From the NCBI GenBank assembly GCA_019095985.1, contig CM032666.1, positions 237,935-301,934 of the forward strand: DNA of 64,000 bases, given 5' to 3'. The notes beneath the pieces were generated by a model that had not been told where the DNA came from, did no database searches, and saw only the letters and a list, made by a program, of their open reading frames with translations. Source of the DNA: Streblospio benedicti (Eukaryota > Annelida > Polychaeta > Spionida > Spionidae). A program made the translations under genes and the position numbers. Positions 23,754-35,657 of the stretch are shown one piece after another (position 1 is the first letter of the stretch; each line of letters begins with the position of its first letter).

Positions 23754-23860
23754 AGAGGCTATTTGATATAGCCCTATAGACTTAGAAAATGAATCCTCTA
23801 TGTCAATACTTACAGAAGACCATATACATATATAGTAAAATATTTATGTAGAAGGAGTAC
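23719..23860 (+). mobile_element. tRNA-derived SINE, variant copy
   Basis: The B-box GGGTTCGAGTCCCGGCAG is followed by AGGCTATTTGATATAG, the variant counterpart of the AGGGCCACTTGATATAG block in the 18097 copy. The body after that has diverged. Another copy with the AGAGGCTATGTGATAT variant is at 41604. Confidence 0.6.
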
Positions 23861-24078
23861 ATCATCATCTCATTGTAGAGTAACAGGTAAACAGGTGTGT
23901 ATCATACTGTATTAACAATATACTCTAGAGGTACACATAATAACAGGTGCACAATTTACTATTAACCAAACACACTCTACCTCTAGTGATAGAGACACTT
24001 CATCTCTATACAGGGTTAATCAACTTGGAAATCATTGTTGTTAACAGAATCACCACACCACTTAATTATTTTAAATGT

Positions 24079-25734
24079 TCACTCTATCTTAAGTGCATGC
24101 AGTGAGCTGACATAGAACGATCCCCCCACAGCCACATGCAGGACGTCGCCCTCACACACACCCACACTGTATAGACACTCGTCTTCCTCCCCCAGCTTGG
24201 CCTCCTGCCTGAGGTCCACCCTCCCCACCTCCTTCGCGTCCCACGCATGGACGTGCAGGATGGTGGAGCCCCACTCACTGACCACCAGGTGAGTGGCCGT
24301 GCTGATGATGGCATCATGCCAACCAGGCGCATAGTGTAACTGAGTACGGTGCTGGAGCTCTCCGTGACCGTCAAACACGGTAAGGGTCTGTGTGTGGTCG
24401 TCTGCCACAGCCATCCAGCCGGACGTGGGGTGATGACAGATGGAGAGGCTAGCACTCCATGGTGTGCCCGCAGGTGGCCGGAGGGTGCAGACTCCCCGGT
24501 CGCCATTAAACACCACCAGCTGCCATCCACCATCTATCTTCTCACAGTACACCAGTCTGTGCCGCGGTAGCACAGCTCTCAACCCCCAGCGACCACCCAC
24601 CGTGTGTGTGTGGAGCGGGGCCAACTCGCGGCTCCACCACCGCGTCGGGTCGCGGTCCCAGAAGTGACAGGTGATGAGTGAGTCGTCGTCCGCCACATAC
24701 TTCCTGTCACCATAACGCACACCCTGGGGACAGCCTTTCTCCCACAGCTGCTTGTAGCCATCACCCTTCAGCTGGAGCAGGCGCAGTGTGTGGGGTTTCT
24801 CACAGCCCAGCAGGATGAGGTGGCGGCTGCCGATACCAACTCGCCAGTCAGCTTTATAACCCAGACGGTGCGAGGTCTGCAGCACAAGGCGGGGAGCGGT
24901 GGACGCTATTGGGGGAGAAAGGGCTTTCATCACGTCCTCCATTGTGCTTCTAACTTCAGGGTCTAACTCCAACATTCTCTGTAACAGTGGCATGTACATG
25001 TCCTTCAGATCTGTATTTCTCCACAGTTCATCAAAAAGACTAAACACATCTCCACCTGTTTTAACTTTGGCCCCACAACATGCGCCGGACAACTTCTCCC
25101 TGCCTGTGTTGTTGACGCATATATAAATAATCACTAGAGCGAAGCTGAAGACGTCCACTGAGCGTTTGTATCTGACATTGGTGGCACGTTTGCCATCCTC
25201 CGTTAGGAGCTCCGGGGCCAGCCAGTTCTTGTTGCCACGCACGGTCGCCATCGTGCTTCCCAACTCGCTATCCACGTCCTTACACAGGCTGAAGTCAGTC
25301 ACTTTCATCACAGCTCGCCCATTCTCCATGACAACCAGAAAGTTATCTGGCTTGACGTCCCTGTGTATGACGTTGTTTCTATGCAGGTAACACAGACCAT
25401 CGGCACATTGCAGTATGATGTCGCATGTTTCATCAGTACTGGGGTCATGATCTTTCAGATACTTATCCAGGCCTGTGTCACACAAGTCGAGGGCCAGCCA
25501 GATCTCATGGCCTTTGTCCTCCCAGGCAAATATGGTCACTATATTTGGATGCTTTAATCCCTTGATGAATGGTATGACTTCATTCTTTTCTATGTTTTTA
25601 TACTCATCTTTCAGCATGTGAGTGTTAATAGTTTTAACAGCAACAGGCTGTTTACCATAAGTGCCTCGGTATACAAAGCCAATGTAAAGATATTGGCATT
25701 TCCCATTTTGATCAATTTCAAGTCTTGCAATGTT
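24079..25734 (-). CDS. IRE1/RNase L-like protein kinase with C-terminal beta-propeller-like domain
   Basis: A 551-codon open frame on the minus strand ends at TGA 24081-24079; residues are counted from Met at 25617. Kinase signs in order: VAVK lysine (six residues before Met), HPNIV (23-27), HRDVKPDN (85-92, catalytic Asp87), DFSLCK (108-113), WLAPELL (132-138), SVDVFSF (153-159) and a C-lobe ending near residue 232. The DF.LCK, LDLC and APELL wording matches the IRE1/RNase L family. IRE1 carries a KEN RNase domain after the kinase. Here the last 270 residues lack it and show Trp-rich strand repeats such as WRVGIGSRHLILL and GWMAVADDHTQTLTVFDGHG, suggesting a WD40/NHL-type propeller. No signal peptide or membrane segment is visible, so it is probably cytosolic. 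Oddities: DFS replaces DFG, and the glycine loop (CQYLYIGFVYRG) lacks most glycines, so activity is uncertain. The 5' end is unresolved. Confidence 0.85.
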   Translation of the reverse strand, partial: NIARLEIDQNGKCQYLYIGFVYRGTYGKQPVAVKTINTHMLKDEYKNIEKNEVIPFIKGLKHPNIVTIFAWEDKGHEIWLALDLCDTGLDKYLKDHDPSTDETCDIILQCADGLCYLHRNNVIHRDVKPDNFLVVMENGRAVMKVTDFSLCKDVDSELGSTMATVRGNKNWLAPELLTEDGKRATNVRYKRSVDVFSFALVIIYICVNNTGREKLSGACCGAKVKTGGDVFSLFDELWRNTDLKDMYMPLLQRMLELDPEVRSTMEDVMKALSPPIASTAPRLVLQTSHRLGYKADWRVGIGSRHLILLGCEKPHTLRLLQLKGDGYKQLWEKGCPQGVRYGDRKYVADDDSLITCHFWDRDPTRWWSRELAPLHTHTVGGRWGLRAVLPRHRLVYCEKIDGGWQLVVFNGDRGVCTLRPPAGTPWSASLSICHHPTSGWMAVADDHTQTLTVFDGHGELQHRTQLHYAPGWHDAIISTATHLVVSEWGSTILHVHAWDAKEVGRVDLRQEAKLGEEDECLYSVGVCEGDVLHVAVGGSFYVSSLHALKIE

Positions 25735-25772
25735 CTAGATATTCTGGTTTGATATTCATCTTTATTTCCCAT
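25617..25772 (-). other. unresolved 5' border of the kinase gene
   Basis: An in-frame TAG at 25737-25735 stops the kinase frame directly before AAC at 25734. The AG of that TAG could be a splice acceptor, giving an exon that begins NIARLEIDQN; IARLEID resembles the strand that opens IRE1 kinase domains. The region upstream is not pyrimidine-rich, so the acceptor is weak. Alternatively, an ATG at 25772-25770 with a strong context (AAAATGG) opens MGNKDEYQTR..., a different frame that ends at TGA after 51 codons. That start would need a frame change near 25690 to reach the kinase. A 15-bp direct repeat (25698-25712 and 25764-25778, offset 66) lies across this region. Confidence 0.6.
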
Positions 25773-28700
25773 TTTGATAGCAATGAGCGTTATCAGGCTT
25801 CAGTTTAGGCTGCATGTTTACACAATAGTAATCATAAGTCTAGTCTTCTGCTATTATGTCCCAGCCTCATTTGATATCAGTCGGTAAAAGAAATCGTTGG
25901 GCAGGCAGGTAGCATGATGTAGTTGAAAATTAATTATACAAGTGTAACTACTAACTGATGCCTACTTGACTTAATTTTTACATAGTCCCTCAAATGCAGC
26001 TTGTAACGACAGTAAACAGAAGCCAAGAGTGACTGAGTCTGACCGTTATGGCATCATTTACTGTGTACAGGCAGGTTGGTTGGAGACCATCAAAACAAGA
26101 CTCGTACCAACAAGATGGCAATGCTGTTTTACAGGTGTCACCAACCAAGACAAACATTGTTGTCATATATATGCATATGGTTTGATATTCTTAAATGTGG
26201 CGTCCATCTTGTTTTTTGAGGGCAGGTCATAACTACCTGCCCATGCTTTAACATTAAAGCGACAAGAGGGCCCAGCAACTGTAATGAGACCCCATTATGC
26301 TATGTGAACTCCCTCGGACTGACATGCATGGGGAGATATTCTGATGATGGTCAGAGATCCATGTCTAATATTGTAAATAGTATGTTTAATTTGTGTTATT
26401 TTTTTCAAAAGAAATTTGTCTTTGTCAAAAAGCATTGGTGGTCTTCTTATGCCATTTTTCACGCACACATTTTTATGGTGCAAAATCATCATACGTTGTT
26501 TCATTTTAAAAAACTTATTTAAAAAAAAGATGTCTTGGATTGGAATTGAATCTGTGAACAGTTGCTTTTACGGTTTGAATACAAAAATGCTTCTTCTTTT
26601 GTTTTGCAATTTATTTTGTCTGAATACGATAAGATTTGCCAAAGTTATCATGTTTTTTTACTGAATGCACAGCTTCCTTGCAGAAACGCAAATTTTCAAA
26701 CTGTCACCTATTTTAGCTACACTAGGATGAAATTGAAAAAATCTACGTCTCATGGGAATCATTTAAAAAAAAGATCACCAAAATCCGACAAAAATTGACA
26801 AAGTTATTAACATTTCTTAGTCTGTTTTGGGGGATAATATAGACAATTTTCCCTTTATACCCATGTTCAACACATTTTAAAATCTGCACATGCGGCGTTT
26901 CTCGTTTAAAAACATGTAAAAAGCTGCTTGGGCCTACTCACAAAATTTAAGATGGGTTTTTGAAATTATTGCTATGTGTTGATCAATTTGTGTAAAAATA
27001 AAGTATGTTATAAAAAAAAATAATGTATTTTTTTATTCTTACCATCCCAACACAAAAATTCAGTGGTTTTTTGTTCATTACTGCAAACATTGTCATGGGT
27101 ATTCCCGCCCGATCAGGGACTGTCAAATATGGTGCATATCATTGATGCTCAAAATAAACTATCAAATTAAAATAATTACCTACACTTCCATATGAATGGA
27201 ATCATATTACTGCAGATTATTTGCATCTAAATTATACATTAAGACAACTGATAACAGGATATGATCCAATATGCTGTGCGGTGTTTGTTTTTGTCAACTG
27301 CCAGGTCATAATGCTCACTACCATATCACTTGCTTTTTCATGCAAATAGGAGGAAGAGGTAAAACTAATATAATAAATACCATTGGAAAGAGAAGAAAAT
27401 TCTGAATAAAAAACCATTTGTTGTCATTTTCTTACCCCTCCATAATTCATGTTAATTGGGCAGTTTTCATTGGCGCATGTCTCAAAACCAAGGCGAACCT
27501 CCCATGACCATGCATCATTCTTAGGCTTATGTTCGCCGAATCAAACTAGATTAAACCTTTATATTATGCATCATTTGAAAGAGAAAATAAGAATTAAGAA
27601 AATGAAAGTAAATCCAGACATTTGCAAAAAACATAATTCCAAATAGTGAAAAAAATCATGAGATCAACACTTTGGTGGTGAATTGATAGGGGAGGGTTTC
27701 CAATTTTAGGAATTTGCAGTTGTGATTAGGTTCTAAATACGATTTTATGACAATTAAAACCAAAATGGAGGACATACTCACATTTTAGCCGGGGAACAAA
27801 CCATCTTAAAAAACACAAGTCTGAAATCTTGCTTTTTGGGGTAGGTCTCTAGCGCCAGCCGAAACTGGGTTTTAAGACAATTGCACGAGCGAGAACAGAA
27901 GTGACTGTAGTTAAATGCCCATAGCTTTCAAAGTAAGAGCAGGTTTTTACACAAATTTTACCAAGTTGTTCGGAAACGCCTATGGAACACATTTTTGCAA
28001 ATAGATATGTAAAAATTTAAATCATATGAGTAGGATAGGGCGATTTTCATGAACATCTTGTATTTTGAAATCTTCTCCAACACGGTAAATATTGATCGCA
28101 GCATAGCTACCTATTTCTAGTATGAAATAGATTATTATAGAAGAGATTTGATATATATTAAAAAGGTTACTGATCAAAAGCTTTTCTTAACACATTCAAC
28201 ACTACTGAGGAGAAAGAATCCTGTAGTAACTTAATTACTGTAAGGGGCATGAGTAGATGAAACTACAATGAACTTTGTCATAATAAAAACATGACCTAAG
28301 GCTAAGCACTGAATGGTTGACAACTTGACAACCAGGACCAGGTTTTGTTCTTTATAATTCTCAATATTTAACACTAAGTAACAACCTACCTGTAGTGGTA
28401 CAATATGGCTTTAACTCTTGCTAGTAGCAATGCTACACTTATTCACTGTTTAACAGCCCATCATACCAATGGTAGATCTAGACGTAGAGTATATCACATT
28501 AAGTGATGATAAAACAAAACGTATAATTGCAATCTCAAAAATAATTTCCTAGTGACCTAGTAGTAGTGTACACGGAAACTGTATTCTGGTGTACTAAGTA
28601 CTTTTATGTTTCAACGTTTGTAATTAGGTTTATTTTTCACAATTTAAAAACTCTTTGCTTGTAAACATTGTGTATCAGTCACGTAATTTTAAAACTGTCT

Positions 28701-29007
28701 TGTTTATTTATTGTAAGTGAAATGTAACATTAATTATCATTTTCCATATCTTTTCGGAAAAAGGAAAAACACTGCAATATTAATTTTGGGCACTATGTCT
28801 TTTGTGTAAAAACTGGAGATTGCATTATGTTTGACTTTCACACTCCCCATGCAGAGCTCTGTTCCTGTTGGTCAGGAGACATGGGACTGTGGGAGAGCAG
28901 GTGCGCGCACCAATCTCGAGAAATCTCTGGCCTGGAGATTGTGACTTGGCCATGAGGTCTCAGACCACTAAACAAATGCTCAATTGTAAGAGATTAAGAT
29001 TAAGGCA
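25773..29007. other. non-coding AT-rich stretch before the gap
   Basis: It holds long AT-rich blocks (26390-26830, 26990-27060, 28600-28760). Open frames such as 26416-26664 look like chance frames in A/T-rich sequence. If the kinase has upstream exons they should lie in this stretch (minus strand), but I cannot identify one. Close to the gap, 28860-28990 is more GC-rich. Confidence 0.45.
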
Positions 29008-29107
29008 NNNNNNNNNNNNNNNNNNNNNNNNNNNNNNNNNNNNNNNNNNNNNNNNNNNNNNNNNNNNNNNNNNNNNNNNNNNNNNNNNNNNNNNNNNNNN
29101 NNNNNNN
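29008..29107. other. assembly gap, 100 Ns
   Basis: A run of exactly 100 N, the conventional placeholder for a gap of unknown length between contigs. Nothing that spans it can be trusted, and frames reading through the Ns are meaningless. Confidence 1.
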
Positions 29108-31083
29108 GGGCAACTGGTACGGGGCGAGTCACGTGATGGGAGGGGGCGGCGGTGTGCTGCTGGCGAGTGTCGGTGACACACGGAGCCGGCACGCTGGTGG
29201 TGGGGAGGCTTATTCACCACGGCAACTGTACGTAAAGGGACTGCATACACGGAATATACAGCAGAAAGACTGTCGTCGTCTTCAGAGAGAGTTCACATGC
29301 GCCATTGTACCAATCGGGAGTGCGCTGCGTTTACCAGGGCATCTTTCAAAAACTCATGTAGGTCTACGCACTCACCAGACATTCGCTGACACTTGCGGGG
29401 ACCGTCTCACTGCATGCTTCACCAACGGAGTTACGCAAAAGCCCCTGGCCATTTAAGAGTGCGTGAACGGGTATTTCATTGCCATCTAAATATATAGTGC
29501 TGATATATACGTAAATGATCTATTTTGAAGTTGGGTTGTTCAATGAACACACAGAGAAGGGCAGGGTGTACAGGCCATAGTTCCTCCGTCCACGGATGGG
29601 CCTTGAACTGAACATGCATCCATCCGTCAATCAACAGGCCACATTTTCACTCCCTCTATCACACACACCACGCACAACAGCCACGCACACGCACACGCAC
29701 ATTTGAGGTTCCATCTCACACGAGCCCCGCACGCGCAGCCTTACACCCTCCCCAAGCTCACCCCCCCCCCCCTTCCCTGGCCCCCCGAACATATGACATG
29801 CTATCTGTCAGACGTCACAGATTACATTGTCCAACTTTGATTAAACTCTTATTGCAGGATTTTAATATTGAAAAGTTTTGAAGTTTAGAGAAGAAATTGC
29901 AATGATCGCCGCTCCTATACATCAAGATGATCCTGAGATAAGGCGTGTATGCCAGGGCGCCGGCGTGTCTGACCGGGAGCGGGGCTCTGAACAGCGTCCG
30001 CCCCGAGGAATTAGCCAGCAATGGTCGGTGACAAATTCACGAGCTGATACGATTGTCCGGATGTCAGATACGATTGTCCCGATGTACTGGCGACCGGTTT
30101 TGGGCTATTAGCCGGGATAGATGCGCGATACGGTTGTTTAGGGGAGAGATGGAGGCAGATAGGAGAGTAGAGGTTCTGAGGAAATAGGAAAGAAATATGT
30201 ATGTTATGCAACTGTTGGGTGTAGAACGTGGCAAGCGACACGTATAAGTGTGACTTTAAGTGTGAAGAGAAGCAAAAAAGAGTAGATTTATTAATTACAT
30301 TTTTGGTGTGCGAGCTATTAATTTTACCCCAAACACACAGATCTGCATGTTCAGACAACGAAATATACTTTGTAACTCGTGTCAGTCGCGTTCTAGAAAA
30401 GTCATGATTGATTAATAAAGCATTTGTTCCTCGCTGTAATTATGTAGATAAGTCTGTGGTTATATAATTCTGTTCTTTGTTACAGGTATGTTGGGTAAGG
30501 ACTTTGGGAAATCGATACCAAATCTTTTTTTTCTTCTTCTAACTCTTCTAAGAAATTACGGAGTCGATTGCAATAGATAGTTTATGTAGGTTAGATAGAC
30601 TATTAAAACATTGCAAAATATGTCATACAAAATTGTAGGTCTATTGGGTCAAATTTTGCAACATTGATAGAAATGTACCAGCAAAGAAAAAACGCCCATG
30701 TTATGCTATACCATAATGTTATGCTCTATGATAATTAATTTCAATTAAGATATTTCTTCCGTTCTACTGTTGATTATGTTGATTCCTGGAATAGCTATAT
30801 TTAATTGCCAAGAGCTTTGTCACTACATATATTTTCTTGAGTTAAAACACGTGTTCATATGAAACTAAACCTTTCTTGTTTATTTTTATTTATAGGATAG
30901 ATTAAAATGGTAGAAAAGATAATGCAACAAGTACATTAAAGGTGAGAGTAAACATCTGGTCCAGAACAAAGAGAGGGTTCGCCTGCAAAACAAGAATGAA
31001 GCTTCGTCTTCACTCTGCACCAAACTAATGGATAATGAGGACGAACTCACGCTTATTTTCACTGTGGTTATGACAGAGAAATA
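29108..31083. other. non-coding, GC-richer start of the right half
   Basis: Positions 29108-29450 are CpG-rich and contain an E-box CACGTG near 29131; this may be a promoter fragment cut by the gap. A C-run lies at 29761-29772. No coding sequence is supported. Confidence 0.4.
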
Positions 31084-31185
31084 CAGCAGAACCTCTTCAT
31101 AGTCCACATGGGACACGCTGCTCTAAAGGGGTCTCAAATGAGATGGTCTCTTTACAGAGGCCAACAGGGCTCTGTTTATGACCAC
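31084..31185. mobile_element. pogo-like MITE fragment
   Basis: Its left end CAGCAGAACCTCTTCATAG follows TA, and GAGATGGTCTCTTTACAGAGG matches the inner text of the copy at 33385. The right end is not identifiable. Confidence 0.55.
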
Positions 31186-33384
31186 TGGCTACTCCAACAA
31201 TATCCTATAACCAGACTGTCGTTCTGCCCCGTGGCCGTGCCGGTCTCAGGTCGTTCTGTCTCCCATCAGTGTCTTTCCCTGGGACGCGCCAGTTGGATAA
31301 ACCGTCGTCAGTCAGATGCATAAAGAAACTCTGTAACGAATCAAACCAATTTAAAGCGCGCGCTACATTTACCACTTGTAAACACGATTTATGTAGTTTT
31401 TGTTGGTGTAAATTTAAGCATGTGCAGCTTAGTTTTGTGTAGTCTTATTAGGATAGAAATGATTTCATAGTTTAATCGGAAAAGACTTTATTATAATATT
31501 TCCTTCTTATTGGGCAACTCTCTATTGCCCAGAGTTCAATTTTTTAATACAGTGAACACTTTTTAGACTATTTAAAGTTTCTACACACAGTATACCTGGA
31601 AATGGGAGTATCAAAAGAATATATGCTGTTAATTCTCTCCAAAGGATTGACAAAAAGCTAGTATAACAAACTGCCCGAAAGAAGATGCTGCCGATTAGCA
31701 TATGTAATTAAAAAAAAATACCCCACCCAGTCGATGCTAGCTCATGCAGATGCGGCAGAAGACACCTGAAGTTTAATGCCATTTCGTGGTGGAAGTGGGT
31801 GTTCTGGGCTCAAATTGTGAGTGACCAGACTGGTTCGGTTAAGAATGGCGCACTTTTAGCTACTGAATCTGGGGGTCTTTTTTCTTAACGGTGGTCCCGT
31901 CTGCTGCTCTGGAAGGATGGTTGGTTGGCAGATGAATCCGTAAGTGCCGTCACTAATGTTACAATCTCAATCTAAAGCAATGGAAGCATGGGACAGAAAC
32001 ATCTGTTCCAACAGTTGGGTTGTTCACGATGCTCTATGATTAATGCTGTTTTCCTTGAGGAAATGACACACTTCTGCCTGGTTCTGGCCCAAACATAGTT
32101 ATTACTTCTCTGGATAAGTGAGTTTGATTTTTTACAACTTGTGCGCTCCCGTTTTGGATTATCGAGTTGTTGATTTGAACATCCTAATGGTTTTCATCTT
32201 AAATGAGGCATTGCAGACATGTTCTTAAAGATGTTCCCGTATTCTGGTGTGGAATTTCCAAATGGTCCCACGAGCTTGTGTGTTTTTTTTTGTTTTTTTT
32301 TTTTGTTTTTTTTTGTGTGTGTGTTCTTTTTTTCAACCAGTCCATTAGAAAGGTCACAGAGCTTTATTCTCAGGGCAGAATCAGCCAGAAGGGCTACATA
32401 CCCTACGTAAACCGCCCAATAACGCTAAATTTGAAGCCAGATCCCGCACCGCATCCACCCCAAATATTGACAAATCTGGCGTCTTGTGGAGCATCTGGAC
32501 ATACCATCGTCTATGTTAAATCGAGGTTTAAGCAGGCAAGCTCAAGCTGGAAAAAGAACTAGTGCACCATTAAAACCCCATATAAATGGTTAATTGAGAT
32601 ATAGATATACACACATGTGCTGGTTTCAAGTCGGTACCCCATTTTAACGACTTTTCATGCCGCTAGATGGATCATGATAACGCCTGGCCAATTAATATAG
32701 CGACAATAATATTCGATGAATCAACTGATTAATTAGATCTACTTTCATTAGAACATGTTTACATTTCCACGCAAGATCAAGTTTCGCCTAAACACAGGCA
32801 CCTGCTACATTCTTTAGTCCATTTTTTTTTAACGAGCTGAAGATTTAATTAGCCCAGACGAGATTCTACGATTTCGTCTTATCGTGACGTAATTAATTTA
32901 CGCTCGACGCACGAAGTCTCGCGTGCCGATACGGCAGGGACACTCGTGAAAGACGGACACCTGAATGACGGGTAAACCCTCTATCTGACCACTCTGGCAA
33001 CTCGCACCCTTACACTTCCGCCCCTGCGGACGAGGGAGGTGTCCTATCTAGAGTTGTACATCGGCCAGTCCTTGGGCTGTGGTGGGTCCTGGGCGGTGGG
33101 TCGTTCTGTACTCCCCTAGCGGCAGGTGTTTTAACCAGGAGTAATGACCGATCTCGGAGATAATGTCATAGCAAAACATTCCAATATCGTTTTCATTTTC
33201 AATGTTATTTCTGTTTGTCATTGATTAGGACGTAATTGGGTTGGCAGATGAAGAGATTCCTCCGTCTTATTGGCGATATTGAGGCGGTTGTCATGTTTTA
33301 ATTGCCTGTTTATCTGGCGATTCGAGCTCCACCCAGCGGCGGGGAAACGTATCAACGTGCACAACGTCCCCACTGAGCAGGATA
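31186..33384. other. non-coding stretch
   Basis: A T-rich tract lies at 32281-32335 and a CpG-richer patch at 32930-33120. No gene, SINE or clear TIR element is supported. Confidence 0.4.
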
Positions 33385-33550
33385 CAGTGGAGCCTTTTGT
33401 GTTTGTACGAGGACTACACACAGACGAGCCTCAAGTTAGTTCAGACATCTGGTGGTCATGACGGGTCTCTTTGTGGAGGTTTAGGCCACGATGGCAGATT
33501 GTTTAGAGGTGGTCTCTTTACAGAGGTGGTTAGAATTGGAGGTTCTACTG
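33385..33550. mobile_element. pogo-like MITE, complete copy
   Basis: This 166-bp element has ends CAGTGGAGCC / GGTTCTACTG and a TA duplication on both sides (33383-33384 and 33551-33552). Repeated GGTCTCTTTGTGGAGG / GGTCTCTTTACAGAGG text inside recalls the other copies. A long open frame across it (33397-34017) has no domain and is a by-product. Confidence 0.8.
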
Positions 33551-34783
33551 TATATTGCCTCACGTTTCGTCTGTGTCAGCCAGGTATCTTTGGCACACTG
33601 GAAACTAAAACCGTTTCAATGACAAAATTACAACCTGAATACAACAACTTGTTCGTGGTCTCAAGACCAAGACAAAAATCACCACAAACACTCATAAAGA
33701 GACCACCTCTGTTAAAAGTTCATTTAAGATGCCTTTCCCCCTTTCGTCCTATAAGGAGGACAAAACCAATCTTTAAGTATGGAAGAATATTCATACGAGG
33801 TATATCAGACACAAGAAGATCTAAAAGCCATATTTATACACTGAGCCATCATACACAAGAAACACTTGAGTCCGCCACGCCCCCCCCCTCCCCCACCCCC
33901 GGTGGTCTATCAAACAGCATTTCCACTGTCTACAGCGTCTGGCAAAATTCCCGCGCACGCGCAGAGCACGTGCGAGGTAGAAAAGGGGGGAAGAAAAGAA
34001 AAAAAAATAGAATATGACTTTTGATACAAGTATATTCAAAAGCATAGTGATTTCAGAGTCTGATGAAGAGACCAATTTGAAAAGCATGGAAATATTTTGA
34101 TAGCATCATGTTGTGAACCTCGTACAAATGCTCCTCTAGTAATCTGAGCTCTGATCTAACAGTGAATAATGATATTAAAGTCAGAGATACAATTTAAATA
34201 TATAATGTTTACAAATTTCAAACTATAATCAAACTGACTTATATTCATACATACTATAAAGGACCATGCATGGATATGGTCGAGTTATCGATGCGTTCAA
34301 ATTTGCCAGACTTTGATATAAATGGCTCCAACTGCATTTTCTAATGTCTACTATTGTGCGTATTAGTCTTTGGATAAACACTAAATCCATACATCCTGCC
34401 ATAGACCGCCGTATGACCGACTTCTCCCCAGCAGCGTCCAGGCCTCCACTTGTATTATCGCCCACATCAAATAACATTCACTTTTATTATCACCTGCACT
34501 CGGGAACAGGGCAGCCTGGTGAGATGACCACCTGCTGTAGCCACCTGCACGTGTAGCTCAAAACTTCACCCAACATGTCTCTCGTCGTCTAGCACTAGTT
34601 CTTCGTGTAGCTGCAGCCCTCACACTGAAGTGACGACTTGACGACTCCTCGCCCAAGAGGCGTCCACCAAAGAGAGTTGCACCGTACTCTCAGAAGACAA
34701 TATCGTCGTGTTAATCCGTGTATAATCTCAACTTAATCTGCACATCAGACAAAAAGCTAATCGCCGCCATGACAGATCCACAA

Positions 34784-34830
34784 ACGTATCGCGTACGGGA
34801 TAGACGTATCGCGTAACGTACGCGACGTAC
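34784..34830. repeat. CGTA-rich short repeats and hairpin
   Basis: The 12-mer ACGTATCGCGTA occurs at 34784-34795 and again at 34804-34815, a 20-bp offset. The second runs into CGCGTA-ACG-TACGCG (34810-34824), a 6-bp stem with a 3-nt loop, and then ACGTAC. A GCCGCCATGAC start-like context just upstream (34764-34774) opens only 14 codons on the plus strand. Confidence 0.8.
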
Positions 34831-35657
34831 GGACAACGCGCTTTCACTGGCAGGTGCGATAAGGTCTAATGAACTCACAGACACAATGCGCTCTCAGTTT
34901 CATGGATTTGATAATGAAGTTATCACTTTGACTCGTGGTTTTTGCTGTGTCAGACAATGGCATGCTTTCACTGTTGGTGGGATTGTCCAACATAACCTGG
35001 ATCTGTGGCTTCTTAATCTGCTAGATCCATCAGAATCTATTGTCTTCGTGCTGTCACTGTGCTGGATCCATGTCAGGGGAGAAAGTCCCGCTGGCTCCAG
35101 AAGGAACGAGGAGTTAGACCTAAGGTTCAGCACTGTTCTGTTCTGTGGATCACTTTGCAGTGTGGAAGAAGGCTGAGAAGTAATTGGCTGTGAGATGGGG
35201 TGCTAAAAGAGGGGGCTAGAAAAGGGCAAAGAAATGTGACAAATGGTCAAGCAAACCCTTATACTCCAAGGCGTAGGTCCTCACTACACTTGTGTTTGAG
35301 AAGCTATTCCGCTTCAATTACTGTTTGCGAGGCATAAACGAATCCCCGAATAGTAGAGAGTGTACTTGTTTATCTTTGTTTTTTATAACGAACAAATGCT
35401 GTATGTGGACCCAAGGGTCAGTAATCTACACTCGCACCCATGGGTGCAAGGTTCGATTCCTGGTATCAACCAATTGGTTTTCCAATCTGCACCTCAATCT
35501 CAATAGCAGCAAGTCTGCTCTTTTGTGTCCATGGCTGGTAACACAAGACTGTTTATTTCATAAATATGTGTGTGTGTGTGGGGGGGGGGGGTAATACTTT
35601 GTGCTGTAAATTGAAAGTGCACTTGAATTACAAAACGATTTCCCCCACATACAAAAG

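Noticed and set aside
25680-25700. programmed frameshift joining the MGNKDEYQTR frame to the kinase frame
   Set aside because: No slippery heptamer is visible here. An upstream exon or a sequence error is simpler.
28868-29456. frames reading through or starting beside the N gap
   Set aside because: Part of the frame is made of unknown bases; the rest is GC-rich with no domain.
33397-34017. 206-codon open frame on the plus strand
   Set aside because: It runs through a complete pogo-like MITE and low-complexity C and A runs, with no domain and no homologous wording.
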